NCBI GenBank assembly: GCA_015062655.1
Contig: SUUG01000005.1
Span: 1 to 64,000 of the forward strand
DNA: 64,000 nucleotides
Origin: Coriobacteriaceae bacterium
GTDB taxonomy: Bacteria; Actinomycetota; Coriobacteriia; Coriobacteriales; Coriobacteriaceae
Reading direction: 5' to 3'
Both the position numbers and the translations under genes were made by a program. Position 1 is the stretch's first letter; the number at the start of each line of letters is the position of its first letter. The notes beneath the pieces were generated by a model that worked only from the letters and a program-made list of their open reading frames with translations, searched no databases and was not told the origin of the DNA. Shown piece by piece: positions 1 to 10,258 of the stretch.

Positions 1-1
1 A

Positions 2-172
2 TTTCCGCGACTACCTCAACGCGCATCCACAGACCGCCAGGGAGTACGAGGCTCTGAAGCTGCGCCTATGGAAAGAGTTCGAGCACGACAGGAACGCCTA
101 CACCGAGGCGAAGACCGAGTTCATCAAGGATGTAACCGCGAAAGCCCGCCAGGAGTATGCGGGAAGGTACTG
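2..172 (+). pseudogene. GrpB/UPF0157 family protein, C-terminal fragment (window edge)
   Basis: Reads FRDYLNAHPQTAREYEALKLRLWKEFEHDRNAYTEAKTEFIKDVTAKARQEYAGRY*, the typical GrpB-family C-terminus. May be intact beyond the window. Confidence 0.7.
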
Positions 173-428
173 AGGGCCAACGTCGCGTTCGCAGCTCTCG
201 CCGCTCCCGATGAGCCGGTCGCACACGCCCTCAAGGGAGGCCACCTTGCCAAGGTTCTCGGCCTCGGTGCGCAGCTTCCTGGCCTCGCTCACGCCGCCGT
301 AGTTGGGCTTGCAGTCGGCCAAAAGATCGGTGTGGTCAACCTCGTGCAGGGGAAAGACCAGCCACAGGTCGAGCGGGTCCTTCTGGGAGAACTCGCGCAG
401 GGTGAACGACATCCGCCAAGGTCCGCGG

Positions 429-621
429 GCAGATCTCGGTGGCTGGGGACAAGGCTGCGCGGCCCTTCGCGCGAAAGGACGAGCTCCGAAGGAAGGCGGC
501 CCGCCTGGCGGAGCTGGACGCGGAGCTCGACCTCGACAGGCCGGAAAGCGCTGTGCCGCCCGACTCAGGGCAGGAGAAACCGGTCGAAAGGAAGAGAGAG
601 CTCGCCGCAGAGGCGAGGTGA
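429..621 (+). pseudogene. Remnant of an ICE-type large helicase/methylase-like protein C-terminus
   Basis: ...KAARPFARKDELRRKAARLAELDAELDLDRPES...: charged C-terminal tail with no intact upstream gene. Family assignment from memory only. Confidence 0.3.
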
Positions 622-680
622 GCGTATTGGAGGTGATGTCGACTTGGCGCAGCTTGGCACAGCTTGGCACAGCGGCGAAG

Positions 681-1037
681 CTAACCGCGAAGGCTGTAGA
701 ACTGCGTCGGATCGCTCGGGTTCCTCCCATGCCATTCGAGAAGACCGCCCTCCGCGAGCCGCTTGAGCACGCGAATGGCGGACCTTCTCGAAATCCCGGC
801 GAATTCAACGAGGCCGGCGGTCGTGACCCTTCCTTTTTCCGCGGCCAACTTGACCGTGGCCTTCTCGTTATCGTTAAGCTGGGAGAAAACCTCGAGGGGG
901 ACGGGAGCGGATCTCCCGTGGGAAAGTCCTCTACTCACAGCGCGGCCCTCGGTCTCGCTCGAGGGCAGCGCGTCCTGGCTCATGTTCACGGCGCCGGTGG
1001 GCGCGGGGACCGTGTTGGCGTCCAAGCTGCTCGCCAA
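681..1037 (-). pseudogene. C-terminal winged-helix fragment (ATP-binding/AlbA-type regulator-like)
   Basis: LNDNEKATVKLAAEKGRVTTAGLVEFAGISRRSAIRVLKRLAEGGLLEWHGRNPSDPTQFYSLRG resembles a wHTH tail; the N-terminal part is not recognisable. Confidence 0.4.
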
Positions 1038-1231
1038 CCTCGTTCTGGGCGGGGCGGCGGTGGCGGTCTCCGCCGTGGCGCTGCTTGCGGGCGGTGTGGC
1101 GCCGCTGCTGGTGCTTCAGTGCGCCGCCGAGCCGCGCGCCCGCGCCCGGCCGCCGAGAATTGTCGCCGCGCGTCCGCGCCCGGCGCGCTATACTGCCCGC
1201 AGGCGGACGATTTGCCGCCGGACAATCGCAT

Positions 1232-1322
1232 CGCGCGGGGAGCTTGCAGGACGGCAGGCTGAGAGGGGGCGCGCCCGCCCCGACCCGAGGAACCTGACAT
1301 GGGTAATGCCAACGGAGGGAGT
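1232..1322 (+). promoter_or_regulatory. TPP riboswitch (THI element)
   Basis: Conserved THI-box segments gcggggagc...ggCTGAGAGgg...ACCCgagGAACCTGAcaTGGGTAATGCCAaCGgAGGGA lie directly upstream of thiC. Confidence 0.96.
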
Positions 1323-1329
1323 CTTGCGC

Positions 1330-2691
1330 ATGAGCACAGCTGTAGAGAAATCGGGCGGGCAGGCACCGCGCGGCGAGAAGGACCTCGTCACGCAGATCGA
1401 CTACGCCCGCGCCGGGCAGATCACACCCGAGATGCGCGCCGTGGCCGAGGCCGAGCGGCGCGACCCGGACCTCATCCGCGCGGGCGTGGCGGCGGGGCGC
1501 ATCGCCATCCCGGCCAACGTCCGCCACCTCGAGCGCGGCCTCGTGCCGCGCGGCGTGGGCGAGGGACTCTCCACCAAGGTCAACGTCAACCTGGGCATCT
1601 CCGGGGACGTGGCGGATGCCGGCATGGAGTGGGAGAAGGTCCGCACGGCCGAGAAGTACGGTGCGGACGCCATCATGAACCTCTCCAACTCCGGCAAGAC
1701 CCGCTTCTTCCGCCAGGAGCTCGTCGCGCGCACGCCGCTCATGGTGGGCACCGTGCCCATGTACGACGCCATCGGCTACATGGAGAAGCCGCTCGTCAAG
1801 CTCACCGCCGAGGACCTTCTCGCCACGGTGCGAGCCCACGCGGAGGACGGCGTGGACTTCCTCACCATCCACTGCGGCATCAACCGCTCCGTCATCAGCA
1901 CCTTCAAGGAGACCGGTCGCCTCATGAACATCGTCTCCCGCGGCGGGAGCCTCCTCTTTGGCTGGATGGAGGTCACGGGCAACGAGAACCCCTTCTACGA
2001 GCACTACGACGAGGTGCTCAAGATTTGCCACGAGTACGACGTGACCATCTCGCTCGGCGACTCGTGCCGCTCGGGCTGCCTCTTCGACGCCAACGACGCG
2101 GCGGAGACGGCAGAGATGATCGAGCTCGGCAAGCTCGCCCGCCGCGCCTGGGACGCGGGCGTGCAGGTGATGATCGAGGGGCCGGGCCACATGGCGATCA
2201 ACGAGATCGCGGCCAACGTGGTGATGGAGAAGCGCCTCTGCCACGGCGCGCCCTACTACGTGCTGGGGCCGCTCGTGACGGACGTGGGCGTGGGCTACGA
2301 CCACATCACGGCGGCCATCGGCGGCGCCATCTCGGCGAGCGCCGGGGCGGACTTCCTCTGCTACGTGACGCCGGCCGAGCACCTGTGCCTGCCGGACGCC
2401 AAGGACGTGCGCGACGGTCTGATCGCCACTAAGATCGCGGCGCATGCGGCCGACATCGCCAAGGGCGTGCCCGGTGCGCGCGAGGCGGACGACCGCATGG
2501 CGGACGCCCGTCGCCGCCTGGCCTGGGACGAGATGTGGGCCTACGCGCTCGATCCGGACAAGGCCTGCGCGCGCTACGAGGCCTCGCCCGCCTCGACGGA
2601 GGGGACCTGCACCATGTGCGGCAAGATGTGCGCCGTCCGCACGGTGAACAAGGTCTTCGAGGGCACCACGATCGACCTCGACCTGGAATAG
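1330..2691 (+). CDS. thiC: Phosphomethylpyrimidine synthase ThiC
   Basis: MSTAVEKSGG...VNVNLGISGD...MNLSNSGKTRFFRQ...TIHCGINR...SLGDSCRSGC...EGPGHMA...CTMCGKMC; ThiC C-terminal CxxC motif; TPP riboswitch upstream. Confidence 0.98.
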   Translation: MSTAVEKSGGQAPRGEKDLVTQIDYARAGQITPEMRAVAEAERRDPDLIRAGVAAGRIAIPANVRHLERGLVPRGVGEGLSTKVNVNLGISGDVADAGMEWEKVRTAEKYGADAIMNLSNSGKTRFFRQELVARTPLMVGTVPMYDAIGYMEKPLVKLTAEDLLATVRAHAEDGVDFLTIHCGINRSVISTFKETGRLMNIVSRGGSLLFGWMEVTGNENPFYEHYDEVLKICHEYDVTISLGDSCRSGCLFDANDAAETAEMIELGKLARRAWDAGVQVMIEGPGHMAINEIAANVVMEKRLCHGAPYYVLGPLVTDVGVGYDHITAAIGGAISASAGADFLCYVTPAEHLCLPDAKDVRDGLIATKIAAHAADIAKGVPGAREADDRMADARRRLAWDEMWAYALDPDKACARYEASPASTEGTCTMCGKMCAVRTVNKVFEGTTIDLDLE

Positions 2692-2700
2692 GGGGCTGCC

Positions 2701-2898
2701 ATGGCACAGATAAACGGCAGGATCGCGCCCGAGGCCGACGGCCGGACCGTCGCCGAGCTGCTCGAGCAGATGGGATACGAGCGCGCCCGCGTGGCGTGCG
2801 AGCTCAACGGGGAGATCCTTCCCCGTGCCGAGTTCGACGCCCGCCGGCTGACGGCCGAGGACGCGCTCGAGGTCGTCCGCTTTGTGGGGGGCGGCTGA
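2701..2898 (+). CDS. thiS: Sulfur carrier protein ThiS
   Basis: 65 aa, ends VRFVGGG (Gly-Gly tail), between thiC and thiF. Confidence 0.92.
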   Translation: MAQINGRIAPEADGRTVAELLEQMGYERARVACELNGEILPRAEFDARRLTAEDALEVVRFVGGG

Positions 2899-3563
2899 TG
2901 GCGGGGGAGGGGGACGCCGAGAGGGGCGGCGCCGTCGCGGGTGACGCTCTCCCCGACGCCCTCGAGCGGCGTATCGGGCGCGAGGCGCGGGAGTGCCTGC
3001 GCGCGGCGCGCATCGGGATCGCAGGGGCGGGCGGGCTCGGCTCCAACATCGCCGTCATGCTCGCGCGCAGCGGGGTGGGCGAGCTCGTTGTCGCCGACTT
3101 TGACGTGGTTGACGAGAGCAACCTCAACCGCCAGCACTACTTCCGCGAGCATCTTGGCCGTCCCAAGGTTGAGGCGCTGGCCGAGCAGCTCCGCTCCATC
3201 GGCGCGGGCACGCGCGTGCGGACGCTGCGCACCCGCGTCACGGCCGAGAACGTCCGGGGGATCTTCGGGGGATGCGACATCGTCTGCGAGGCTTTCGACG
3301 ACCCCGAGGCCAAAGCGCTTCTCGTCGAGGAGCTCCTCACCCTGCCCGAGGGCCCCGTGCTCGTCGCCGGTAGTGGCGTGGCGGGCGCGGGCCCGGCGTG
3401 TGAGATCGTCACGAGGCGTGTGAGCCGGCGCTTCTACGTCTGCGGCGACGGCGCGTCGGACGTCGGGGCGGTCGGGGCGCTTTTCGCCCCGCGCGTCGCA
3501 CTCTGCGCCGCCCAGCAGGCCCTTCTCGCCGTGAGGGTTGTCCTGGGGCTCGAGGGACCGTGA
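2898..3563 (+). CDS. thiF: ThiS adenylyltransferase ThiF
   Basis: E1-like [37 protein letters not shown]; overlaps the thiS stop. Confidence 0.94.
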   Translation: MAGEGDAERGGAVAGDALPDALERRIGREARECLRAARIGIAGAGGLGSNIAVMLARSGVGELVVADFDVVDESNLNRQHYFREHLGRPKVEALAEQLRSIGAGTRVRTLRTRVTAENVRGIFGGCDIVCEAFDDPEAKALLVEELLTLPEGPVLVAGSGVAGAGPACEIVTRRVSRRFYVCGDGASDVGAVGALFAPRVALCAAQQALLAVRVVLGLEGP

Positions 3564-3655
3564 CGTCCCCGGCTATCTGGCAACCAAGCGCGCCGCGGGC
3601 TGACCTGTTTTGCGGGGCCCAGCGCCCGCGGCGCCCATCAACGAAGGGAAGCACC

Positions 3656-4468
3656 ATGACGGAGCACATCACATCGGACGCCGTCGCGCCCACCGCAGAC
3701 ACCTGGACCCTCGGCGGCAAGGAGTTTGCGTCGCGCTTCATCCTGGGGTCGGGCAAGTTCAGGCTCGACGTGGTCAAGGCGGCCGTAGAGGACGCGGGTG
3801 CGCAGATTGTGACCCTCGCCGTGCGCCGCGCCAACACCGATCAGGAGGGGAGCATCCTCGACGCCATGCCCGAGGGCGTGACGCTTCTGCCCAACACCTC
3901 GGGCGCCCGCACGGCTGAGGAGGCGGTGCGCATCGCCCGCCTCGCGCGCGAGCTCGGCTGCGGCGACTTCATCAAGGTCGAGGTCATCCGTGACGCGCGC
4001 TACCTCCTGCCCGACAACGCGGAGACCGTCCGCGCCACCGACATGCTGGCGAGTGAGGGCTTCACGGTGCTGCCGTACATGTACCCCGACCTCAACGTCG
4101 CGCGCGACCTGGTGAGTGCGGGCGCGGCCGCCGTCATGCCGCTCGGCGCTCCCATCGGCTCCAACCGCGGCCTCGTGACGCGCGATTTCATCCGCATCCT
4201 CATCGAGGAGATCGAGCTGCCGGTGATCGTGGACGCGGGCATCGGGCGCCCGTCGCAGGCGTGCGAGGCCATGGAGATGGGCGCGGCCGCCGTCATGGCC
4301 AACACGGCCGTGGCCACCGCCGGCAACATCCCGCTCATGGCGCGTGCCTTCGGTGACGCGGTACGGGCTGGTCGCGCGGCGTTCCTTGCGGGCCCCGGCC
4401 GTGTGCTTGACGGCGCGGGCGAGGCCTCGAGCCCGCTCACCGGATTTCTGGGGGAGGAGGCCCGATGA
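3656..4468 (+). CDS. thiG: Thiazole synthase ThiG
   Basis: RFILGSGKF...[20 protein letters not shown]...[16 protein letters not shown]...[10 protein letters not shown]...VDAGIGRPS. Confidence 0.97.
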   Translation: MTEHITSDAVAPTADTWTLGGKEFASRFILGSGKFRLDVVKAAVEDAGAQIVTLAVRRANTDQEGSILDAMPEGVTLLPNTSGARTAEEAVRIARLARELGCGDFIKVEVIRDARYLLPDNAETVRATDMLASEGFTVLPYMYPDLNVARDLVSAGAAAVMPLGAPIGSNRGLVTRDFIRILIEEIELPVIVDAGIGRPSQACEAMEMGAAAVMANTAVATAGNIPLMARAFGDAVRAGRAAFLAGPGRVLDGAGEASSPLTGFLGEEAR

Positions 4469-5733
4469 GCGAGGACGAGAAGAACGTGCAGGTCGCGGAG
4501 CCTAAGACCGCACCCGTGGGCAGGTGCTGCCGCCGCATCGTCTCCATGGACGAGAAGGACATGGAGCGCTCCATCCACACGGACTACGGCCTGGACCCTA
4601 TGACCTTCCTGCCCGACATGGACGTCCTGGACAACGGCATGTTCGACCGCGTGCTCGACGCCGTGGAGGCCTACGACCCCGATGCCGTGACCGCCTCCGA
4701 CGTACGTCGCGTGCTCGACGCCGACGTGGTGGAGCCCGCGGACTTCGGCGTGCTCGTGTCGCCCGCGGCCGAGCCTTTCCTCGAGGAGATGGCCGAGCGG
4801 GCCCGGGCCGAGCGCGTGCGCTGGTTTGGCACCAACATCCAGTTCTTCACGCCGCTCTACCTGGCCAACTACTGCGAGAACCGCTGCGTGTACTGCGGCT
4901 TCAACTGCGAGAGCGGCATTCGCCGCGCCCGTCTGGACGAGGGGCAGACCGTTGCCGAGCTCGACGCCATCGCCGCAACGGGACAGGAGGAGGTCTTGCT
5001 GCTCACCGGCGAGGATCCGGTGACGTCCGACATCGATTACATCGCGCGAGCCTGCGAGCTCGCGGCCGCGCGCTTCAGGAACGTCGGCGTCGAGGTGTAC
5101 CCCGCCAACGTGGCCGACTACGCGCGCCTGCACGAGGCCGGTGCGGACTTCGTGACCGTGTTCCAGGAGACCTATGACCCGGCGCGCTACGCCAAGCTCC
5201 ACCTGCGCGGCCGCAAGCGTGTCATGCCCTACCGCTTTGAGGCGCAGGAGCGCGCGCTCAGGGGCGGCATGCGCGGCGTGGCCTTCGCGCCGCTGCTGGG
5301 CCTCTCGGAGTTCCGTCACGACGCGCTCGCCTGCGCGCTGCACGCCTACTACGTGAGCCGGGCCTACCCGCACGCGGAGATCTCCTTCTCGTGTCCGCGC
5401 ATGCGCCCCGCTGCGGGTGCTGTCACGCCCAACGGGCCGCACGTGAGCGAGGCGCAGCTTTTGCAGGTCATCTGCGCCTACCGCCTGTTCATGCCCTTTG
5501 CCGGCGTCACGGTCTCGTCGCGTGAGTCGGCGCGCTTCCGCGACCACGTGGCCACGATCACGGCCACCAAGGTCTCGGCCGGCGTGTCCACGGGCATCGG
5601 CGAGCATGCGCACCAGGCCGAGGAGGGCGACGACCAGTTCGAGATCGACGACAGCCGCAGCCTGGCCGAGATGTGCGCGGCCATGCGCCGCATGGGGCTC
5701 GAGCCGGTCATGAACGACCACGTTCTGGTGTGA
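4465..5733 (+). CDS. thiH: 2-iminoacetate synthase ThiH (radical SAM)
   Basis: [15 protein letters not shown] radical SAM motif; ThiH context. Confidence 0.96.
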   Translation: MSEDEKNVQVAEPKTAPVGRCCRRIVSMDEKDMERSIHTDYGLDPMTFLPDMDVLDNGMFDRVLDAVEAYDPDAVTASDVRRVLDADVVEPADFGVLVSPAAEPFLEEMAERARAERVRWFGTNIQFFTPLYLANYCENRCVYCGFNCESGIRRARLDEGQTVAELDAIAATGQEEVLLLTGEDPVTSDIDYIARACELAAARFRNVGVEVYPANVADYARLHEAGADFVTVFQETYDPARYAKLHLRGRKRVMPYRFEAQERALRGGMRGVAFAPLLGLSEFRHDALACALHAYYVSRAYPHAEISFSCPRMRPAAGAVTPNGPHVSEAQLLQVICAYRLFMPFAGVTVSSRESARFRDHVATITATKVSAGVSTGIGEHAHQAEEGDDQFEIDDSRSLAEMCAAMRRMGLEPVMNDHVLV

Positions 5734-5741
5734 GGGCGCCT

Positions 5742-6305
5742 ATGGGCTCGCTTTTTGACGGAGGCTTCCTGCGCGTTGCCATGACGGACCGGTGCCGGTG
5801 CGCGCGGCCGCTGCCCGAGCAGGTGGCGCGGATCGCCGGCGCCTACGACGCGCTCATCATGCGCGAGAAGGACCTGGACGACGGTGCGTACGTCGCACTT
5901 GCCCGCGAGGTCATGGCGGCCTGCGGGCGCGCGGGCGTCGCCTTTATCGCCCACGGCCACGTGTCCGCCGCCCGCGAGCTCGGCGTGTCGCGCTTGCATC
6001 TGCCGCTGCCCGCGCTTGCGCGCGCCGGCCGCCCGGAGGGGTTCGACCTCGTCGGCACCAACGTGCACGAGGTGGCCGAGGTGGCGGTTGCCGAGGACCT
6101 CGGCTCCGACTACCTTGTGGCGAGCCCCGTCTTTGCGCCGTCGTGCAAGCCGCTCCCGGGCCGCGGGGTCGCGTTTCTCGAGCAGGTCATCGCCGCGGCC
6201 TACGTGCCGGTGCTCGCCCTCGGCGGCATCACCGACGCCACCGAGCCTGCCGTCCGCGCCGCCGGCGCCGCCGGTGCCGTCCGCATGTCCGGCGCAATGG
6301 CGTGA
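5742..6305 (+). CDS. ThiE/TenI-like thiamine phosphate synthase paralogue
   Basis: REKDL, GVSRLHLPLPAL, SDYLVASPVFAPSCKPLPGRG, VLALGGIT: TIM-barrel ThiE/TenI motifs. Adjacent to a separate full ThiE. Confidence 0.8.
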   Translation: MGSLFDGGFLRVAMTDRCRCARPLPEQVARIAGAYDALIMREKDLDDGAYVALAREVMAACGRAGVAFIAHGHVSAARELGVSRLHLPLPALARAGRPEGFDLVGTNVHEVAEVAVAEDLGSDYLVASPVFAPSCKPLPGRGVAFLEQVIAAAYVPVLALGGITDATEPAVRAAGAAGAVRMSGAMA

Positions 6306-6328
6306 TCCTGGGAAAGGAGACACCCCTC

Positions 6329-7024
6329 ATGGACGTCAATCATACGGAAGTGGCCCCCGTCGTCCGAGGGTCCTTCTCGCCCGAGGCCATCCGACACGGC
6401 ATGCTGCTCTACGCGGTGACGGACAGGGCCTGGCTCGCCGGCCGGACGCTCGTCGACTGCGTGCGGGAGGCCATCGCCGGCGGCGCCACCTTCGTCCAGC
6501 TGCGCGAGAAGGACCTCGCGACGGATGAGATCGTGGCGGAGGCGGTGGAGATCATCCCCGTCTGCCGCGCGGTGGGCGTGCCCTTTGTGATCGACGACGA
6601 CGTGGAAGCCGCGCTGCGCTCCGGCGCGGACGGCGTGCACGTGGGGCAGTCGGACACGGCCTGCGCCGCCGCGCGCGAGGCGCTCGGGCCGGACGCCATC
6701 GTGGGGGTCTCCGCCCACACGGTGGAGGAGGCGCTTGCCGCGCAGGCGGCTGGCGCCGACTACCTGGGCGTGGGGGCGCTGTTTGGAACGTCCACCAAGT
6801 CCGATACCGTGGCCGTGTCCCCTGAGGAACTCGCGCGCATCTGCGCCGCCGTGGACATCCCGGTGACGGCCATCGGGGGCGTGAGCGCGCGCACGCTGCC
6901 CTTGCTCGCCGGCACGGGCGCGGACGGGGCGGCGGTGGTCTCGGCCATCTTTGCCGCCCATGACATCGAGGCGGCGACGCGCGAGCTGCGCGGTCTTGCC
7001 AAGGCGGCCGTGGGGTCGAGGTAG
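6329..7024 (+). CDS. thiE: Thiamine-phosphate synthase ThiE
   Basis: GMLLYAVTDR...GATFVQLREKD...FVIDDDVEAALRSGADGVHVGQSD...GVSAHTVEEA...DYLGVGALFGTSTKSD...TAIGGVS. Confidence 0.96.
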   Translation: MDVNHTEVAPVVRGSFSPEAIRHGMLLYAVTDRAWLAGRTLVDCVREAIAGGATFVQLREKDLATDEIVAEAVEIIPVCRAVGVPFVIDDDVEAALRSGADGVHVGQSDTACAAAREALGPDAIVGVSAHTVEEALAAQAAGADYLGVGALFGTSTKSDTVAVSPEELARICAAVDIPVTAIGGVSARTLPLLAGTGADGAAVVSAIFAAHDIEAATRELRGLAKAAVGSR

Positions 7025-7033
7025 GGGGGTCTC

Positions 7034-7873
7034 ATGGGCACGGCAGGCTGGAGCGTTCCCGCGGTGCTTACGATTGCCGGCTCGGACTCGAGCGGCGGCG
7101 CGGGCATCCAGGCGGATATCAAGACCATCTCCGCGCACGGGCTCTTTGCCGAGACCGCGATCACCGCGCTCACGGCGCAGAGCACCTGCGGCGTGCGCGA
7201 CGTCATGGAGGCCACGCCGCAGATGGTGGCCGAGCAGATAGACGCGGTCTTCGAGGACATCCCACCTGCCGCGGTCAAGGTGGGCATGGTACCCTCTGCG
7301 GCGATTGCCGAGGTCATAGCCGCGCGGCTCGAGCGCTGGGGCGCCGAGAACGTGGTCGTGGACCCGGTGATGGTGGCCACCTCGGGCGCGCGCCTCATGG
7401 GCGACGACGCGGCGTCGGCGCTCGTGGCGCGCCTGCTGCCGCTCGCCCGCGTGGTCACGCCCAACATCCCCGAGGCGGCGGCGCTTCTCGGCGAGCCGGT
7501 GCGAAACGAGGACGAGCAGGAACTCGCCGCGCTCGCGCTGGCCGAGCGCCTGAGCTGCGCGGTGCTCGTGAAGGGCGGGCACGGCGTGGCGGACGCCAGC
7601 GACGTGCTGGTGGAGCCGGCCGTCGAGGACGAGGGCGCCCCGCGCGTGACGTGGCTGCGCTCCCCGCGCGTAGAGACCGCAAACACCCATGGCACGGGCT
7701 GCACGCTCTCGAGCGCGATTGCCTGCGGCCTGGCGGAGGGCCGCGCGCTGCCCGAGGCGGTGGCGCACGCGAAGGACTACCTCACCGGCGCGCTCTCTGC
7801 CGGGCTGGACCTGGGCCATGGCTCCGGTCCCGTGGACCACCTGTGGCTCCAGCGCGCGGGGTCGCGCGCCTAG
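7034..7873 (+). CDS. thiD: Hydroxymethylpyrimidine/phosphomethylpyrimidine kinase ThiD
   Basis: LTIAGSDSSGGAGIQADIKTISAHG...VDPVMVATSGARL...KGGHG...THGTGCTLSSAIA. Confidence 0.97.
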   Translation: MGTAGWSVPAVLTIAGSDSSGGAGIQADIKTISAHGLFAETAITALTAQSTCGVRDVMEATPQMVAEQIDAVFEDIPPAAVKVGMVPSAAIAEVIAARLERWGAENVVVDPVMVATSGARLMGDDAASALVARLLPLARVVTPNIPEAAALLGEPVRNEDEQELAALALAERLSCAVLVKGGHGVADASDVLVEPAVEDEGAPRVTWLRSPRVETANTHGTGCTLSSAIACGLAEGRALPEAVAHAKDYLTGALSAGLDLGHGSGPVDHLWLQRAGSRA

Positions 7874-8465
7874 AGGGGCCGAGACACGCCGCGCCTCCGT
7901 TACTCGTTTATGGAGCACGCGGTGCCGCTCGCCGTCCGCGACGGGCATCGGCCGGGCCTCCCAGAACCTGGCCGCCCTGCGCCTGAACGACCTCCCCTGC
8001 CCGGGCATCTCCCGCTGCGGGCCCTTGGACATGAGCCAGCCGAGGAGCTCGCGCAGGGCGGCGGCGTCGCCATCGCGGCGGACCGTCGACGACGCCCCGC
8101 AGGAGGGGCGGCGCCACCGCTGCCTGCCCGCCGACGTCCTCCCGCTCCCCTTCATCTTCGCCCCGCAGGACGGGCGCTTCACGGACTTCACGGCGGACCT
8201 CCCGCAGACGGTTTCATGGCGTCTAAAAGAGGGTATCCACCTGCGGATACGTCCGTCTATCGGACACACGTTTCGTCCGGGTGCCTAAAACCGGCCGCGA
8301 GTTGTAAAGTCACGGGAAAGGGCCTCCTACCTGCGTAGACGGCCCAGAATTGGACACACTTTTTGTCCTATAACCCAGAATGTCGGCTCAGTTTGTAGCT
8401 GATATGTCATTGCTGATGGGATTTATTCAAAGTGATGGCCCGATGCTGAAGGCAGCTTCATATTA

Positions 8466-8500
8466 AAAAGGAGGCCCGACGCATCAGGCCTCCTTAGGTG
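8466..8500 (-). terminator. Rho-independent terminator
   Basis: On the minus strand AAGGAGGCC-tgatgcgtcg-GGCCTCCTT is followed by TTTAATA. Confidence 0.7.
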
Positions 8501-8899
8501 CCGCCCGCAAGCGGACACCGCTATTGGTTTGTAAGTATATCAGACTCGGCGGACAGATGGGTGAGCCCTACTGAGTAGCGTGCCGCTAAGAAAAGCTCGC
8601 AAGGGCATTTTCGTCGGGCGCCATGCCTGATTGCAATATCGATGCTGTGCGCTTCATTTGACCGAGGCATTTCCCCTCGACGACCCCTTTTGTCCGTAAA
8701 GACAAGAGGGGCCGTTTTTTTTGTGTGCATGACTCCTCTTTGTCTCAAGGGGAGGCGGCATGGCTCGCTTTTACGCTCGACAGGCCTCGCCGGACGGTGC
8801 GCCGCTGGTTTCGATAAAACGGCCCGACGGGAGCAGGGTCCTCGTGGGGGTGAGTGTCGAGGTCTCAGAGGCGCTCGTTGACATGCAGCGGGAGGCGTG

Positions 8900-9895
8900 G
8901 CGGTAGTGTCGGGAAAGTTGGTGTAGTGGCTCGTTAGCCGAGAATCCGGCCAATGCCCCGAATCACCATCTCCCTGACATCCTATGCTGCCTCCAGCTTG
9001 TCCGCAAGCTCGAGGCTGGCGTCGATCGCCCCCTGCGCCACCAGCCGGAAGACGGCGGCCCGCCCTTCGGTGGGCGGCTCGCCGGCCGGCCCCTCCTCGC
9101 AGAGCTCCGCCATCGCCTTCTCGGAGAAGTGGCGGGAGGCCGACCGGGCATCGTCCTGATCGCACATGACGGCGCCGGCGAGGCGCTCCAGCGACGCGGC
9201 GGACGGGAACGCCTGCACCACGCGGCTCCTTCGCTTTATCTCCCTGTTCGCCCGCTCCTAGAGGTTGTTGGTCCGCAGGCGCTTCCAGTGGCTCGCCGGG
9301 AAGTCGAGGTGGGCGAGCGCGTCGGGCTCCGCCCCCTCGAGGATGCGCGCCCCCTCGGGGCAGCACCCCTCCAGCATGTCGGCGGCGATGTGGCAGGCCG
9401 CCCTCACGGCCCCCGCCCCCTTGAGCCGGGACACGGGCGCGACGATGCGGCGGACGCGCTTGGCGAGCCTCCTCGAGCCCGCCGCCCGCGCGCAGTCGCG
9501 CATCAGGTGCACGACGCAGCGCTGCCGGGCGGCCCCCTGGAACTCCTCCTCCACCGCCCGCCGGAGCCCCTCGTGGGCGTCGGAGGTGACGAGCCTGACG
9601 CCGCGGACGCCCCCGGCCCCGATTCCCCTGGGGAAGGCCGGCCACGAGCCGTGGCTCTCGGTGTCCACGACCCCGATTCCGAGGACGTGCCTCCAGCCGT
9701 CCGTGTCGCAGCCGATCGCGGTGGCGACGGCCGTCGAGGCGACGCGGCCCTCGCGCCTGCACTTGACGTACGTCGCGTCGATCCACAGGCAGGGCGGGCT
9801 CAAGGCGTTCGGCGGGGGCGGCGGGACCGTGCACGACGCCATCAGGGGCCGCAGGGAGCGGCTCGGGCCGGCCGCCTAGGCCCGTCCAAGAAAAC
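8900..9895 (-). pseudogene. IS256/mutator-family transposase remnant (N-terminus missing, in-frame TAG)
   Basis: [14 protein letters not shown]...[32 protein letters not shown]...[41 protein letters not shown] at 9258-9260. One end near 8903 reads gtgtcgggaaagttggtgtag. Confidence 0.85.
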
Positions 9896-9899
9896 GTCC

Positions 9900-10158
9900 G
9901 CATCCCCACTTCGCCGCCCACGATAACCGTGTTTGCAGTCACAAAGGTCTCGCAGGCGCAGCGGGCCTTGCCGATTCCGGGTGACATATCCGATGATGTG
10001 CCCCGTTCTTCGTTCTCGAGATTTATCTCATCGCTGAGTATGGCATCCAAGATGGCATCAGATATTTGATCGCATATTTTATCGGGATGACCTTCCGTAA
10101 CGCTTTCCGAAGTGAAAAGGTGTTCACAAGCTGAAATGGAATGGCGGATGTCAATCAT
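9900..10158 (-). pseudogene. metK: S-adenosylmethionine synthetase MetK, N-terminal fragment
   Basis: [29 protein letters not shown]...[21 protein letters not shown], then loses homology where it meets the IS256 remnant. Confidence 0.88.
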
Positions 10159-10258
10159 GGTCGTTCTCTTTACTATTCAGATGGCTCATCTGCTCTGCCA
10201 AGTTTCGAAGAAATGAAGATGCATATTTGCTGGTTATCGTGATGGATGTTCATGGCTA

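Noticed and set aside
7890-8290. Possible coding remnant between thiD and the 8.5-kb terminator
   Set aside because: Only low-complexity overlapping frames; no recognisable motif.
8760-8906. 48-aa [51 protein letters not shown] next to the IS256 remnant
   Set aside because: Resembles a truncated mobile-element regulatory protein N-terminus, but too short and unsupported to call.
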